This document shows positions 1-7,452 of a stretch of DNA of 64,000 nucleotides, in pieces. This stretch comes from an uncultured Flavobacteriaceae bacterium (GTDB lineage Bacteria > Bacteroidota > Bacteroidia > Flavobacteriales > Flavobacteriaceae): positions 434,001-498,000 of the forward strand of contig CANLUS010000001.1 of assembly GCA_947494325.1 (NCBI GenBank), in the 5' to 3' direction. Both the position numbers and the translations under genes were made by a program. Position 1 is the first letter of the stretch. Each line of letters opens with the position of its first letter. The notes below the pieces were generated by a model, which did no database searches, had not been told where the DNA came from, and worked only from the letters and a program-made list of their open reading frames with translations.

Positions 1-354
1 TATCGCAAATTGGCAAGCCGCAAAGGCTGCTTTTCGATGTGGTGAAGAAACTGCAATAATCACTGGAATATCTCCTATTTGTAGTTCACCTTCGGCATGA
101 TGAATAGCAATTCTTAGAATATCAAAATCTAGCAACGCCTTATCGGCGATTTTCTGCATTTCTTTCGTCGCCATTGGTTTATAAGTAGAAAAATCTAGCA
201 AGGTCACTTCTTTTGCATCAGTAGCATTTCTAACCGTGCCAACGAAGAGCGCAATACCCCCGCAAGAAGGATCTTGAACAAAATCATAACAGACTTGTAA
301 GTTAAGTTTTTCTTTAGCGATGAGTATTGATGAATTCACAGTTATTTTAATCAA
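1..354 (-). CDS. moaE: Molybdopterin synthase catalytic subunit MoaE (3' end cut by window)
   Basis: The minus strand reads an uninterrupted frame that runs off position 1. It encodes a MoaE-like protein with the segments CGGIALFVGTVR and HHAEGELQIGD, followed by the VSSPHRKAAF stretch typical of the active-site region. MoaE works with MoaD to insert dithiolene sulfur into precursor Z in cytoplasmic molybdenum cofactor synthesis. There is no ATG at the start; a TTG at 354-352 gives MIKIT-, as expected for the family, while a GTG at 339 is the alternative. The C-terminal third lies outside the window. moaD lies upstream on the same strand, separated by an oppositely oriented gene. Family call is firm; the start is uncertain. 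Confidence 0.85.
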   Translation of the reverse strand, partial: MIKITVNSSILIAKEKLNLQVCYDFVQDPSCGGIALFVGTVRNATDAKEVTLLDFSTYKPMATKEMQKIADKALLDFDILRIAIHHAEGELQIGDIPVIIAVSSPHRKAAFAACQFAI

Positions 355-383
355 AATCTATACCAAAGTTAAGGAATCAGGTT

Positions 384-391
384 GTACTTTT
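384..391 (+). promoter_or_regulatory. Bacteroidetes -7 box TACTTTTG
   Basis: The sequence TACTTTTG matches the Bacteroidetes -7 consensus TAnnTTTG. It covers a possible TTG start at 390, so that TTG cannot be the translational start if this promoter is used; the ATG at 411 is preferred. Confidence 0.55.
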
Positions 392-410
392 GCTCACAAA
401 TTTTCTATTT

Positions 411-686
411 ATGAAGAATACATTTAGAGTAGTTAGTATCTTAGAAGGAGTCTCTTATATTTTATTGCTTTTTATAGCCACTCCTATCAAATATCTAGCC
501 CAAGATGAGACCTATGTTAAATTATTAGGTATGCCTCACGGACTTTTATTTGTTGCCTATCTAGTGTTGGCTTTTTTGATAAAAGATAGCTTAAATTGGG
601 ATAGAAAAACTTTTTTGATTGTATTGGCTGCCTCAATTATTCCTTTTGGCACTTTTTATATTGACAAAAAGTATTTGCGAAACTAA
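411..686 (+). CDS. DUF3817 family small integral membrane protein
   Basis: Encodes a 91-residue membrane protein with three likely transmembrane segments and the pattern RVVSILEGVSYILLLF followed by KYL and MPHGLLFVAYL, which I recognise as the DUF3817 (YdzA-like) family. The function of that family is unknown. The ATG at 411 is chosen because the upstream TTG at 390 overlaps the -7 promoter box. The gene is inserted in opposite orientation between moaD and moaE, and its stop codon overlaps the moaD stop codon by three bases. Confidence 0.8.
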   Translation: MKNTFRVVSILEGVSYILLLFIATPIKYLAQDETYVKLLGMPHGLLFVAYLVLAFLIKDSLNWDRKTFLIVLAASIIPFGTFYIDKKYLRN

Positions 687-925
687 CCTCCGCTCACAGG
701 CGGAATCAACGCCACTACATCATTATCTTGAATGGTGTAGTCATTTTTAGTATAGGCTTCGTTAACAGCTATCGTATAATTTTGATATTGATGGAGGTTT
801 GGGTACTTCACTAATAAATCTTCTCTTAATGTTTCCAAAGTAATACCCGAAACAACTTGTTTAACCAGTTTATTTTCACCCACAACATCTCTTAAAATTC
901 CAAAAAGAAGGATCTCTATCTGCAT
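683..925 (-). CDS. moaD: Molybdopterin synthase sulfur carrier subunit MoaD
   Basis: An 80-residue ThiS/MoaD ubiquitin-like protein ending in Gly-Gly (PPVSGG), the C-terminus that is thiocarboxylated and donates sulfur to the pterin through MoaE. Length is normal for the family. A -7 box TAACTTTG lies on the minus strand at 937-930, only four bases before the ATG at 925, so the transcript is probably leaderless or nearly so. The promoter is divergent from that of the downstream SulP gene. moaE lies further along the same strand beyond the DUF3817 gene. Confidence 0.85.
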   Translation of the reverse strand: MQIEILLFGILRDVVGENKLVKQVVSGITLETLREDLLVKYPNLHQYQNYTIAVNEAYTKNDYTIQDNDVVALIPPVSGG

Positions 926-929
926 AATT

Positions 930-956
930 CAAAGTTATTAAATTCTCTTACATTTG
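930..956. promoter_or_regulatory. Divergent -7 boxes for moaD and the SulP gene
   Basis: Minus-strand TAACTTTG (937-930) points to moaD and plus-strand TACATTTG (949-956) points to the SulP gene. Both match TAnnTTTG exactly. They are separated by 11 bases. Confidence 0.6.
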
Positions 957-977
957 TGTTATCAAATAACGAATTCT

Positions 978-2705
978 TTGAAAAAAATATTTCCAATATT
1001 AGATTGGTTACCCAACTACAAAGCTTCTTATTTAAAAGGTGATTTATTCGCCGGATTAACCGTAGGCGTTATTCTAATTCCACAAGGTATCGCTTATGCG
1101 ATTATCGCTGGACTGCCACCAATTTATGGTTTATACACAGCATTAGTACCTCAAATAATGTATACCGTTTTTGGTACTTCTAGACAACTAGCAACTGGCC
1201 CAGTGGCTATAGATTCATTAATTGTAGCAGCGGGGGTTTCTACATTGGCCTTAGCAGAATCCGAAAATTATATTGCAATTGTACTCGCCTTAACACTTAT
1301 GGTAGGCTGCATCCAGATAATTGTTGGAGCGTTTAGACTTGGTTTTATCGTTAATTTTTTATCAAAACCTGTACTGACCGGATTTGTTGCGGCTGCAGGG
1401 CTAATTATTGGATTTAATCAATTTAAAGGCCTCTTAAGAATAGACATAGAACGGAGTAATCGAATTCAATTCATTGTTCAAAATGTATTTCAAGAAATCA
1501 CTACCATTCATTGGAAAAGTTTCTTGTTAGGTGGCGCATCCATTGCTATTATTTATGGTCTTCGGAAAATTAATAAAAAAATTCCTGGTCCTTTATTAGT
1601 GGTTATTCTCGGTATACTACTCATGAGATGGTTTACAAATTATTTTGAAGGTGTAGAAATTGTAAAGAATATTCCGAAAGGATTGCCTTCGTTTGAAATT
1701 CCTACAATTGATTACGAATTATTTTTAAAACTCATACCAATTGCACTAACGCTTGCGTTCATTGGTTTTCTACAAGGCATTTCAATTGCAAAAGTATTAG
1801 ATGAAGATAATCCAGAGTCTACTTTAAATGCAAATAAAGAACTCATTGCTCTTGGAATGGGTAATATCGCAGGTTCTTTTTTTAGTTCTTATTCTTCGAC
1901 TGGAAGCTTCTCAAGATCGGCCATTAACAAAGAAGTTGGTGCAAAGAGTACTATGTCAAACTTAATTGCTGCATTTTTTATTCTGTTGACCTTATTGTTT
2001 TTCACTCCAATTTTTTATTATTTACCAAAAACAGTCTTAGCTGCAATCATTGTTGTAGCTGTTTTTAGTCTTATCAAAATAAAAGATATTCAGTTTTTAT
2101 GGAAAAGTAACCGTAAAGATTTTATCATGATGTTGGTTACTTTTATCATCACTTTAACAGTAGGCATCAAAGAAGGCATTATTATTGGTGTACTCTTATC
2201 GATTTTCGTTGTTATTTTTGAAACTTCAAGACCGCATATGGCCGTATTAGGAAAGGTACCAGATACAACACATTTTTATAGAAATTTAAATCGATTTGAT
2301 GATGTAATCATTTATGAAGAAGTTCTAATTGTTCGTTTTGACGCACAGCTATATTTTGCCAATGCCAATTATTTTAAAGACAAGTTAGAGGAGTTTGTAA
2401 AATTAAAAGGTGATAAATTGAAGCTAATTATTATTGATGCCGAGGTAATTAGCAATATTGATAGTAGCGGAATTGCTACCTTGGAAACCATTTTGGATAG
2501 GTATTCTAAAAGAGGCTTGAAAATATATTTTACTAGTATTAAAGGCCCTGTAAGGGATGCCCTAGCTAAAAGCAAACTCATACATAAAATTGGACTAGAG
2601 AACTGTTTCATGAGTATACAAAGTGCAGTTGATCATTTTGAAAAAGGAGATGAAGAGTTTAAAAGAGCCTATTCACGTTATGTGCATCAAGCGAATGCCG
2701 ATTAA
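978..2705 (+). CDS. SulP family anion transporter with STAS domain
   Basis: A polytopic inner-membrane protein of about 575 residues. The N-terminal part has the SulP signature (LPNYKASYLKGDLFAGLTVG, then IPQGIAYAIIAGLPPIYGLY) and about a dozen membrane segments; the C-terminal ~120 residues form a STAS domain (IDAEVISNIDSSGIATLE). SulP proteins move sulfate, bicarbonate or other anions; the substrate cannot be read from sequence. No ATG precedes the conserved N-terminus. TTG at 978 gives MKKIFPIL- and is preferred over TTG at 954, which lies inside the -7 box. Its position beside persulfide and rhodanese genes favours a sulfur oxyanion, but this is inference. Confidence 0.85.
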   Translation: MKKIFPILDWLPNYKASYLKGDLFAGLTVGVILIPQGIAYAIIAGLPPIYGLYTALVPQIMYTVFGTSRQLATGPVAIDSLIVAAGVSTLALAESENYIAIVLALTLMVGCIQIIVGAFRLGFIVNFLSKPVLTGFVAAAGLIIGFNQFKGLLRIDIERSNRIQFIVQNVFQEITTIHWKSFLLGGASIAIIYGLRKINKKIPGPLLVVILGILLMRWFTNYFEGVEIVKNIPKGLPSFEIPTIDYELFLKLIPIALTLAFIGFLQGISIAKVLDEDNPESTLNANKELIALGMGNIAGSFFSSYSSTGSFSRSAINKEVGAKSTMSNLIAAFFILLTLLFFTPIFYYLPKTVLAAIIVVAVFSLIKIKDIQFLWKSNRKDFIMMLVTFIITLTVGIKEGIIIGVLLSIFVVIFETSRPHMAVLGKVPDTTHFYRNLNRFDDVIIYEEVLIVRFDAQLYFANANYFKDKLEEFVKLKGDKLKLIIIDAEVISNIDSSGIATLETILDRYSKRGLKIYFTSIKGPVRDALAKSKLIHKIGLENCFMSIQSAVDHFEKGDEEFKRAYSRYVHQANAD

Positions 2706-2713
2706 CATTATTA

Positions 2714-2729
2714 TGTGATAAATATCACA
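2714..2729. promoter_or_regulatory. CRP/FNR-type palindrome in front of the persulfide dioxygenase gene
   Basis: TGTGATAAATATCACA is a perfect 16-bp inverted repeat of the CRP form TGTGA-N6-TCACA. Its centre is 29.5 bp before the first base of the -7 box TAGTTTTG (2751-2758), placing it near -42, a class II activator position. A second site with the same spacing occurs at 5176-5191. Confidence 0.65.
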
Positions 2730-2750
2730 CAGCGAAATTTCAATTATATG

Positions 2751-2758
2751 TAGTTTTG
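2751..2758 (+). promoter_or_regulatory. -7 box TAGTTTTG
   Basis: Exact match to TAnnTTTG, 18 bases before the ATG at 2777. Confidence 0.55.
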
Positions 2759-2776
2759 CAGTAAAATAGACAGATT

Positions 2777-4186
2777 ATGAACATAGAACAGATATATACC
2801 GGTTGTTTAGCTCAGGGAGCTTATTATATAGAAAGTAATGGAGAGGTAGCTATAGTTGATCCCTTACGGGAAGTGAATCCATATTTATCACGTGCTCAAA
2901 AAGATGGTGCCAACATAAAATATATTTTCGAAACACATTTTCATGCTGATTTTGTAAGTGGTCATGTCACTTTAGCCGAAAAGACAGGTGCTACTATCGT
3001 TTTTGGACCTAACGCTGAGACATCATTTGAATCGTATATTGCCCAGGATGGAGAAGTTTTTAAAATTGGTGATATTACAATTACCGCACTACACACACCT
3101 GGTCACACTATGGAAAGTACTACGTATTTGTTGAAAGATAGCAACAATAATGAACACGCCATATTTAGTGGAGACACCTTGTTTCTAGGTGACGTCGGAA
3201 GACCAGATTTAGCTCAAAAAGCGGCTCATATGACCCAAGAAGAACTTGCCGGTATTTTGTATGATAGTTTGAGAACCAAAATAATGACTTTGCCCGATAA
3301 AGTAGTTGTATACCCAGCGCATGGAGCTGGATCCGCATGCGGAAAAAATATGAGTAAAGAAACAGTAGGAACAATTGGTGATCAAAAAAAGACGAATTAT
3401 GCCTTACGTACTGATATGAACAAGGAAGAATTTATAAAAGAAGTTACAGACGGCTTACTACCTCCACCATCTTATTTTCCATTAAATGTTAAACTTAATA
3501 AGGAAGGGTATGAAAGTATTGATACAATAATTGATAAAGGAACGCGCGCTTTATCTCCGAATGAATTTGAACAACTTGCGAATGAAACTGATGCCTTAGT
3601 TTTAGATGTTCGTCATCAATCAGAATTTATCAAAGGATTTATTCCACGTTCAATTTTTATCGGAATTGACGGTGGTTTTGCCCCTTGGGTAGGTGCTTTG
3701 ATTAAAGATATCGAACAGCCCATTTTACTTGTAACACCTGAAGGAAGAGAAGAAGAAACAGTAACTCGATTGTCTCGAGTAGGGTTTGATAATACCTTGG
3801 GTTATTTGAATGGAAGTTATAATGCTTGGAAAAGCGCAGGTAAAGAAATAGATCTATTAGAATCTATAAGCGCTACAAATTTAGAAACGAAAATAACTCA
3901 AGAAAATGCCGCCGTATTTGATGTTCGGAAACCGGGAGAATATGAAAGCGAACATATTGTTGATGTTCCGAGCACACCGTTGGATTTTTTAAATGATCAT
4001 ATTAATGAATTTCCGAAAAACGAACCATTTTATGTTCATTGTGCCGGGGGGTATCGTTCTGTAATCGCGGCTTCTATTTTAAAAGCTCGAGGATTTCATA
4101 ATGTCATTGATATTGCCGGTGGTTATGGAGCCATCAAAAAAACGGACATCAAAAAAACAACTTATGTTTGTCCAACAACGCTGTAA
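2777..4186 (+). CDS. CstB-like persulfide dioxygenase: metallo-beta-lactamase domain plus two rhodanese domains
   Basis: 469 residues. The N-terminal metallo-beta-lactamase domain has the THFHADF motif with H54, H56, D58 and H63, then H110, D133 and H182, the mononuclear iron pattern of ETHE1-type persulfide dioxygenases. A first rhodanese domain (about 265-355) has no cysteine in its active loop (TPEGREEE) and should be inactive. The second (about 370-460) has the active loop HCAGGYRS with C422. This order matches CstB, which turns low-molecular-weight persulfide into thiosulfate in the cytoplasm. It heads a cluster with a DUF6265 protein and a rhodanese lipoprotein, and a CRP/FNR-type site lies upstream. 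Sulfide or persulfide detoxification is the likely role. Confidence 0.88.
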   Translation: MNIEQIYTGCLAQGAYYIESNGEVAIVDPLREVNPYLSRAQKDGANIKYIFETHFHADFVSGHVTLAEKTGATIVFGPNAETSFESYIAQDGEVFKIGDITITALHTPGHTMESTTYLLKDSNNNEHAIFSGDTLFLGDVGRPDLAQKAAHMTQEELAGILYDSLRTKIMTLPDKVVVYPAHGAGSACGKNMSKETVGTIGDQKKTNYALRTDMNKEEFIKEVTDGLLPPPSYFPLNVKLNKEGYESIDTIIDKGTRALSPNEFEQLANETDALVLDVRHQSEFIKGFIPRSIFIGIDGGFAPWVGALIKDIEQPILLVTPEGREEETVTRLSRVGFDNTLGYLNGSYNAWKSAGKEIDLLESISATNLETKITQENAAVFDVRKPGEYESEHIVDVPSTPLDFLNDHINEFPKNEPFYVHCAGGYRSVIAASILKARGFHNVIDIAGGYGAIKKTDIKKTTYVCPTTL

Positions 4187-4213
4187 TACTTTGTTAGTAG
4201 TATAAAACAAATC

Positions 4214-4726
4214 ATGAAAAAATACATTTTGCTTTTCAGTTTAGTCTTTTCTGTGTCTTCTATAATGAAGGCTCAAACAAAAGTCTCTGAAAATATCTTA
4301 ACGTTGGATAGTCTCTCAACAAGCCCGAAGGCAACCCTTGCTGACGTTGCGTGGATTTCTGGAAACTGGAAAGGAGAAGCGTTTGGTGGTATCACGGAGG
4401 AAAATTGGAGCAGACCTTCAGGAGATTCTATGATGGCGGCCTTTAAATTAATTGTAAATAATAGGGTTGAATTTTACGAAATTGAAATAATCCGTCAAGT
4501 TAAAGAATCTTTGATGTTGCAATTAAAACATTTTAAGGGTGATTTAAAAGGTTGGGAAACTAAAGATGAAACAGTCGATTTTCCATTGGTTAAAATTGAT
4601 GAACGCACTGTTTATTTTGATGGCATGACCTTCGAAAAAATTAATATTAACGAAATGAATGTGTATGTTTTAATGCGCAGCAAAGATGGCAGTACCAGCG
4701 AATTAAAATTCAATTATAAAAAATGA
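4214..4726 (+). CDS. Exported DUF6265 domain protein
   Basis: 170 residues with a signal peptide (MKKYILLFSLVFSVSSIMKAQ) and a DUF6265-like domain starting LADVAWISGNWKGEA, with ENWSRPSGDSMMAAFK, a pattern seen in small secreted flavobacterial proteins. No catalytic function is known for the family. It lies 27 bases after the persulfide dioxygenase gene and its stop overlaps the next start (ATGA), so it is probably co-transcribed with the sulfur genes. Whether it takes part in sulfur metabolism is unknown. Confidence 0.72.
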   Translation: MKKYILLFSLVFSVSSIMKAQTKVSENILTLDSLSTSPKATLADVAWISGNWKGEAFGGITEENWSRPSGDSMMAAFKLIVNNRVEFYEIEIIRQVKESLMLQLKHFKGDLKGWETKDETVDFPLVKIDERTVYFDGMTFEKININEMNVYVLMRSKDGSTSELKFNYKK

Positions 4727-5142
4727 AATCGATCAAATTAGTAGTTATAGTGTGCTTTTTCACCCTGTTTTCTTGCAAGGAACAAAAGCTTAAAGCGCAA
4801 AAAACAATCGATGCTCAACAAAAAGAAATTGCTAAAATTGAAGTGGTTGATTTTAAAGCCAAAATTGAAGGAAAGCCTTTCCAACTAATTGATGTGCGTA
4901 CACCTGAAGAATATAATGAAGGGCATATTGCCTCCGCCAAGAATATAAATTTTTATGATACTAATTTTTTAAAGCTATTAGAAAAACTTGACAAAAGCAA
5001 GCCAGTGTTTTTATATTGTAAAAGTGGGGGTCGCAGTGGTAAAGCTTCAGCACGATTGCGCGATGCTGGTTTTAAATCAATATACGATCTTAAAGGAGGA
5101 TTTGTTGCTTGGCAGAACGCGGGGTTTTCTGTTGAACATTGA
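4723..5142 (+). CDS. Rhodanese-domain lipoprotein
   Basis: 139 residues. The N-terminus is a lipoprotein signal (FFTLFSCKEQ), so the protein is probably membrane-anchored facing the periplasm. A single rhodanese domain follows with LIDVRTPEEYNEGHI and an intact active loop CKSGGRS. Rhodaneses carry sulfane sulfur on the loop cysteine. Its ATG overlaps the preceding stop codon. A periplasmic sulfurtransferase would complement the cytoplasmic persulfide dioxygenase upstream; the acceptor is unknown. Confidence 0.85.
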   Translation: MKSIKLVVIVCFFTLFSCKEQKLKAQKTIDAQQKEIAKIEVVDFKAKIEGKPFQLIDVRTPEEYNEGHIASAKNINFYDTNFLKLLEKLDKSKPVFLYCKSGGRSGKASARLRDAGFKSIYDLKGGFVAWQNAGFSVEH

Positions 5143-5175
5143 ATAAACACCCTTTTTCAAGTCTCCAATTGTATC

Positions 5176-5191
5176 TGTAACCTTTGTTACA
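5176..5191. promoter_or_regulatory. Second CRP/FNR-type palindrome, in front of the DUF2892 gene
   Basis: TGTAACCTTTGTTACA is a perfect inverted repeat with 6-bp arms and a 4-bp centre, the same geometry as 2714-2729. The centre is again 29.5 bp before a near-consensus -7 box (TAGGTTCG, 5213-5220, one mismatch). Confidence 0.6.
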
Positions 5192-5212
5192 ATGCATCTC
5201 TCACATTAGTTG

Positions 5213-5220
5213 TAGGTTCG
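5213..5220 (+). promoter_or_regulatory. Imperfect -7 box TAGGTTCG
   Basis: Seven of eight positions agree with TAnnTTTG. A weak core promoter next to an activator-type site is expected for an activator-dependent gene. Confidence 0.4.
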
Positions 5221-5243
5221 CTTTGAACTTTAAAACAAGAATC

Positions 5244-5456
5244 ATGAAAAAAAATGTTGGAACTATTGATAAAATTATTCGTTTTGTTGTAGCTTTAATT
5301 GCCATTTGGGTTGGCTACTCTTTGGTAGGAAATCCTTGGAATTATGTACTCTATTCGGTCGCTGCAATCATGGTGGTTACAGCTTTTACAAGTACATGTC
5401 CGATATGGCTTATCACAGGAATAAATACCATTAAATCAATAAAGAAAGGTGACTAA
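5244..5456 (+). CDS. DUF2892 (YgaP-type inner-membrane) protein
   Basis: 70 residues with two membrane segments and the family pattern KNVGTIDKIIRF, then TSTCPIWLITGIN. DUF2892 occurs alone or fused to rhodanese domains, as in YgaP. Here it follows a separate rhodanese lipoprotein gene, which fits a split version of that arrangement. An in-frame start further upstream (5184) would cross the promoter and the signal, so the ATG at 5244 is used. Own promoter with a CRP/FNR-type site. Confidence 0.82.
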   Translation: MKKNVGTIDKIIRFVVALIAIWVGYSLVGNPWNYVLYSVAAIMVVTAFTSTCPIWLITGINTIKSIKKGD

Positions 5457-5458
5457 TA

Positions 5459-5479
5459 AGACACTTTCTTTTAGTGTCT
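5459..5479. terminator. Hairpin between DUF2892 and EamA genes
   Basis: AGACACT (5459-5465) and AGTGTCT (5473-5479) form a 7-bp stem with a 7-base loop. The right arm ends one base before the ATG of the next gene and there is no T tract after it, so it may limit translation of the next gene as much as end transcription. Confidence 0.4.
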
Positions 5480-6382
5480 ATGCAACAGAAAACCAACGCT
5501 TATATAGCGGCATTTTTAGTCGCTCTAATTTACGGACTTAATTATACCATTGCCAAAGAGGTAATGCCTACATATATTAAGCCTTTCGGACTCATCCTAC
5601 TTCGAGTAGGAGGAGCTACGATACTTTTTTGGGGACTGAGTTTTTTTCTTAAGAAACAAAAAGTTGAAAAATTCGATTTTTTTAGAATTTTTCTTGCTGC
5701 CATTTTTGGTGTTTGTATTAATATGTTGGCCTTTTTTAAAGGCTTAAGCATGACAAGCCCTATAAACGCATCAGTAATTATGGTGAACACTCCCATTATT
5801 GTCTTAGTGCTCTCCACTATTATTTTAAAAGAGAGAATTACTTTGATCAAAGTGGCCGGTATCTTAATTGGTTTATCTGGAGCCATCCTTTTAATCGCTT
5901 ATGGAAAAAGTAGTATCCCTGGCGACAATCCACTATATGGAAACATTCTTGTATTTATAAACGCCCTATGTTATGGACTATATCTTATTATCGTCAAAAA
6001 ATTGACTCAGAAATATGACGTTATTACTCTGGTAAAATGGCTCTATCTTTTCGGATTAGTATTAGTCATTCCCTTCGGGTTTAATGAAGTGCAAGAAATA
6101 CAATGGCAATATATTCCATCTAATATCTATTTTAATATTGCATTTGTGTTAGTTTTTACAACATTTTTTGCCTATTTATTGAACATTGTTGCCTTGAAAA
6201 AACTAAAGCCAACAACCTTGAGTGCCTTTATCTATCTACAACCCTTAATTGCATCTGGGTACGCGCTCCTAATGAATAAAGATAGCTTAAACACAATTAA
6301 AGTAGTTGCTGCAATTTTGATATTCTCTGGAGTCTATCTTGTCACTAAAAGTAACGCAAAGCCAAGAGCAAACACTCATTAA
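5480..6382 (+). CDS. EamA/DMT family transporter
   Basis: About 300 residues with ten predicted membrane helices and the two EamA repeats; recognisable stretches are LIYGLNYTIAKEVMPTYIKP near the start and TTLSAFIYLQPLIA in the second half. DMT transporters export or import amino acids or other metabolites across the inner membrane; substrate not predictable. The ATG at 5480 is preferred to a GTG two codons upstream that lies within the hairpin. Confidence 0.85.
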   Translation: MQQKTNAYIAAFLVALIYGLNYTIAKEVMPTYIKPFGLILLRVGGATILFWGLSFFLKKQKVEKFDFFRIFLAAIFGVCINMLAFFKGLSMTSPINASVIMVNTPIIVLVLSTIILKERITLIKVAGILIGLSGAILLIAYGKSSIPGDNPLYGNILVFINALCYGLYLIIVKKLTQKYDVITLVKWLYLFGLVLVIPFGFNEVQEIQWQYIPSNIYFNIAFVLVFTTFFAYLLNIVALKKLKPTTLSAFIYLQPLIASGYALLMNKDSLNTIKVVAAILIFSGVYLVTKSNAKPRANTH

Positions 6383-6422
6383 TGTATATAGCACAAGTAT
6401 CATAAACTCTTTTATAATTTGT

Positions 6423-6434
6423 GTAACTTTGCAT
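6423..6434 (+). promoter_or_regulatory. -7 box of the yicC operon
   Basis: The sequence GTAACTTTGCAT contains TAACTTTG, an exact TAnnTTTG match about 20 bases before the yicC ATG at 6453. Confidence 0.5.
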
Positions 6435-6452
6435 ATATCTTACTGAACATAC

Positions 6453-7310
6453 ATGACACAATCAATGACTGGCTATGGTAAAACTATAGTTCAATTACCA
6501 CAAAAAAAAGTAACAATTGAAATCAAATCTCTAAATAGTAAAAATTTAGATTTGAATGTTAGAATTCCAGCCGCATATAAGGAAAAAGAGTTAGTCATTC
6601 GTAAAAATTTATCGACGCATTTAGTCCGTGGAAAGGTTGAGTTTTCTATTTATATAGAAGTGACTGGAGAAGAGACCACTACAATTATCAATAAAGCCGT
6701 AGTGAACAACTATATTGATCAACTACGAGAAATTGCAGTCACCTCAGCAGAAAACACCTTAGAAATAGCGATGCGCTTACCAGATGCCTTGAAAGTGGAA
6801 AAAGCAGAACTCAATGAAGAAGAATGGAAATTAATTGAAGCTGGAATTGAAGAAGCCATTACAAAAATTGTGACCTATCGAAAAGACGAAGGACATGTAT
6901 TAGAAAATGACTTTCTAGACAGGATTAACAATATACAAAGATTAGCAGATGAAGTGATTACTATCGATGCGGATAGAATGGTATATGTACGTGAAAAATT
7001 GCATAAAGCCGTAACGGACTTAAAAGTTGACGTTGATCAAAATAGGTTCGAGCAAGAACTAATGTATTATCTAGAGAAGTTAGATATTACCGAAGAAAAA
7101 GTTCGATTAAATAATCATTTAGATTATTTTTTAAAAGAACTCAAAGGTGATAGCTCAAACGGTAAGAAATTAGGGTTTATTTCGCAAGAAATTGGACGTG
7201 AAATCAACACCTTGGGTTCTAAATCTAATTTTGCACCCATGCAAAAAGTAGTAGTTCAGATGAAAGATGAACTCGAAAAAATAAAAGAGCAGTTATTGAA
7301 TGTTTTATAG
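6453..7310 (+). CDS. yicC: YicC family endoribonuclease-like protein
   Basis: 285 residues beginning MTQSMTGYGK, the hallmark of YicC/YloC, with the C-terminal GFISQEIGREINTLGSKS signature. E. coli YicC has been described as an RNase acting on the small RNA RyhB; whether that applies here is unknown. It precedes gmk and nadD, the usual order in Bacteroidota. A hairpin at 7348-7373 separates it from gmk. Confidence 0.9.
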   Translation: MTQSMTGYGKTIVQLPQKKVTIEIKSLNSKNLDLNVRIPAAYKEKELVIRKNLSTHLVRGKVEFSIYIEVTGEETTTIINKAVVNNYIDQLREIAVTSAENTLEIAMRLPDALKVEKAELNEEEWKLIEAGIEEAITKIVTYRKDEGHVLENDFLDRINNIQRLADEVITIDADRMVYVREKLHKAVTDLKVDVDQNRFEQELMYYLEKLDITEEKVRLNNHLDYFLKELKGDSSNGKKLGFISQEIGREINTLGSKSNFAPMQKVVVQMKDELEKIKEQLLNVL

Positions 7311-7347
7311 ACAAAATCACTTTCTATACACTTCAATTCTGCGCATT

Positions 7348-7373
7348 AAAAACATACTAACTCGTATGTTTTT
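7348..7373 (+). terminator. Rho-independent terminator after yicC
   Basis: AAAAACATAC (7348-7357) and GTATGTTTTT (7364-7373) form a 10-bp stem with a 6-base loop, followed by further T residues. Confidence 0.6.
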
Positions 7374-7452
7374 TAAATTAACTAACTGACAATCAGAAAT
7401 TAAAAGCATTGGTTGAAATAAAAAAGAGACCAACTAGTATTTTTACAGTAAA

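Noticed and set aside
390-410. TTG start for the DUF3817 gene at 390
   Set aside because: It lies inside the -7 box TACTTTTG; the ATG at 411 gives the normal family N-terminus.
2369-2611. 80-codon minus-strand frame within the STAS part of the SulP gene
   Set aside because: No family features; it is an antisense shadow of a well-supported gene.
5542-5886. 114-codon minus-strand frame in the EamA gene
   Set aside because: Composition mirrors the membrane helices on the other strand; no start context or homology.
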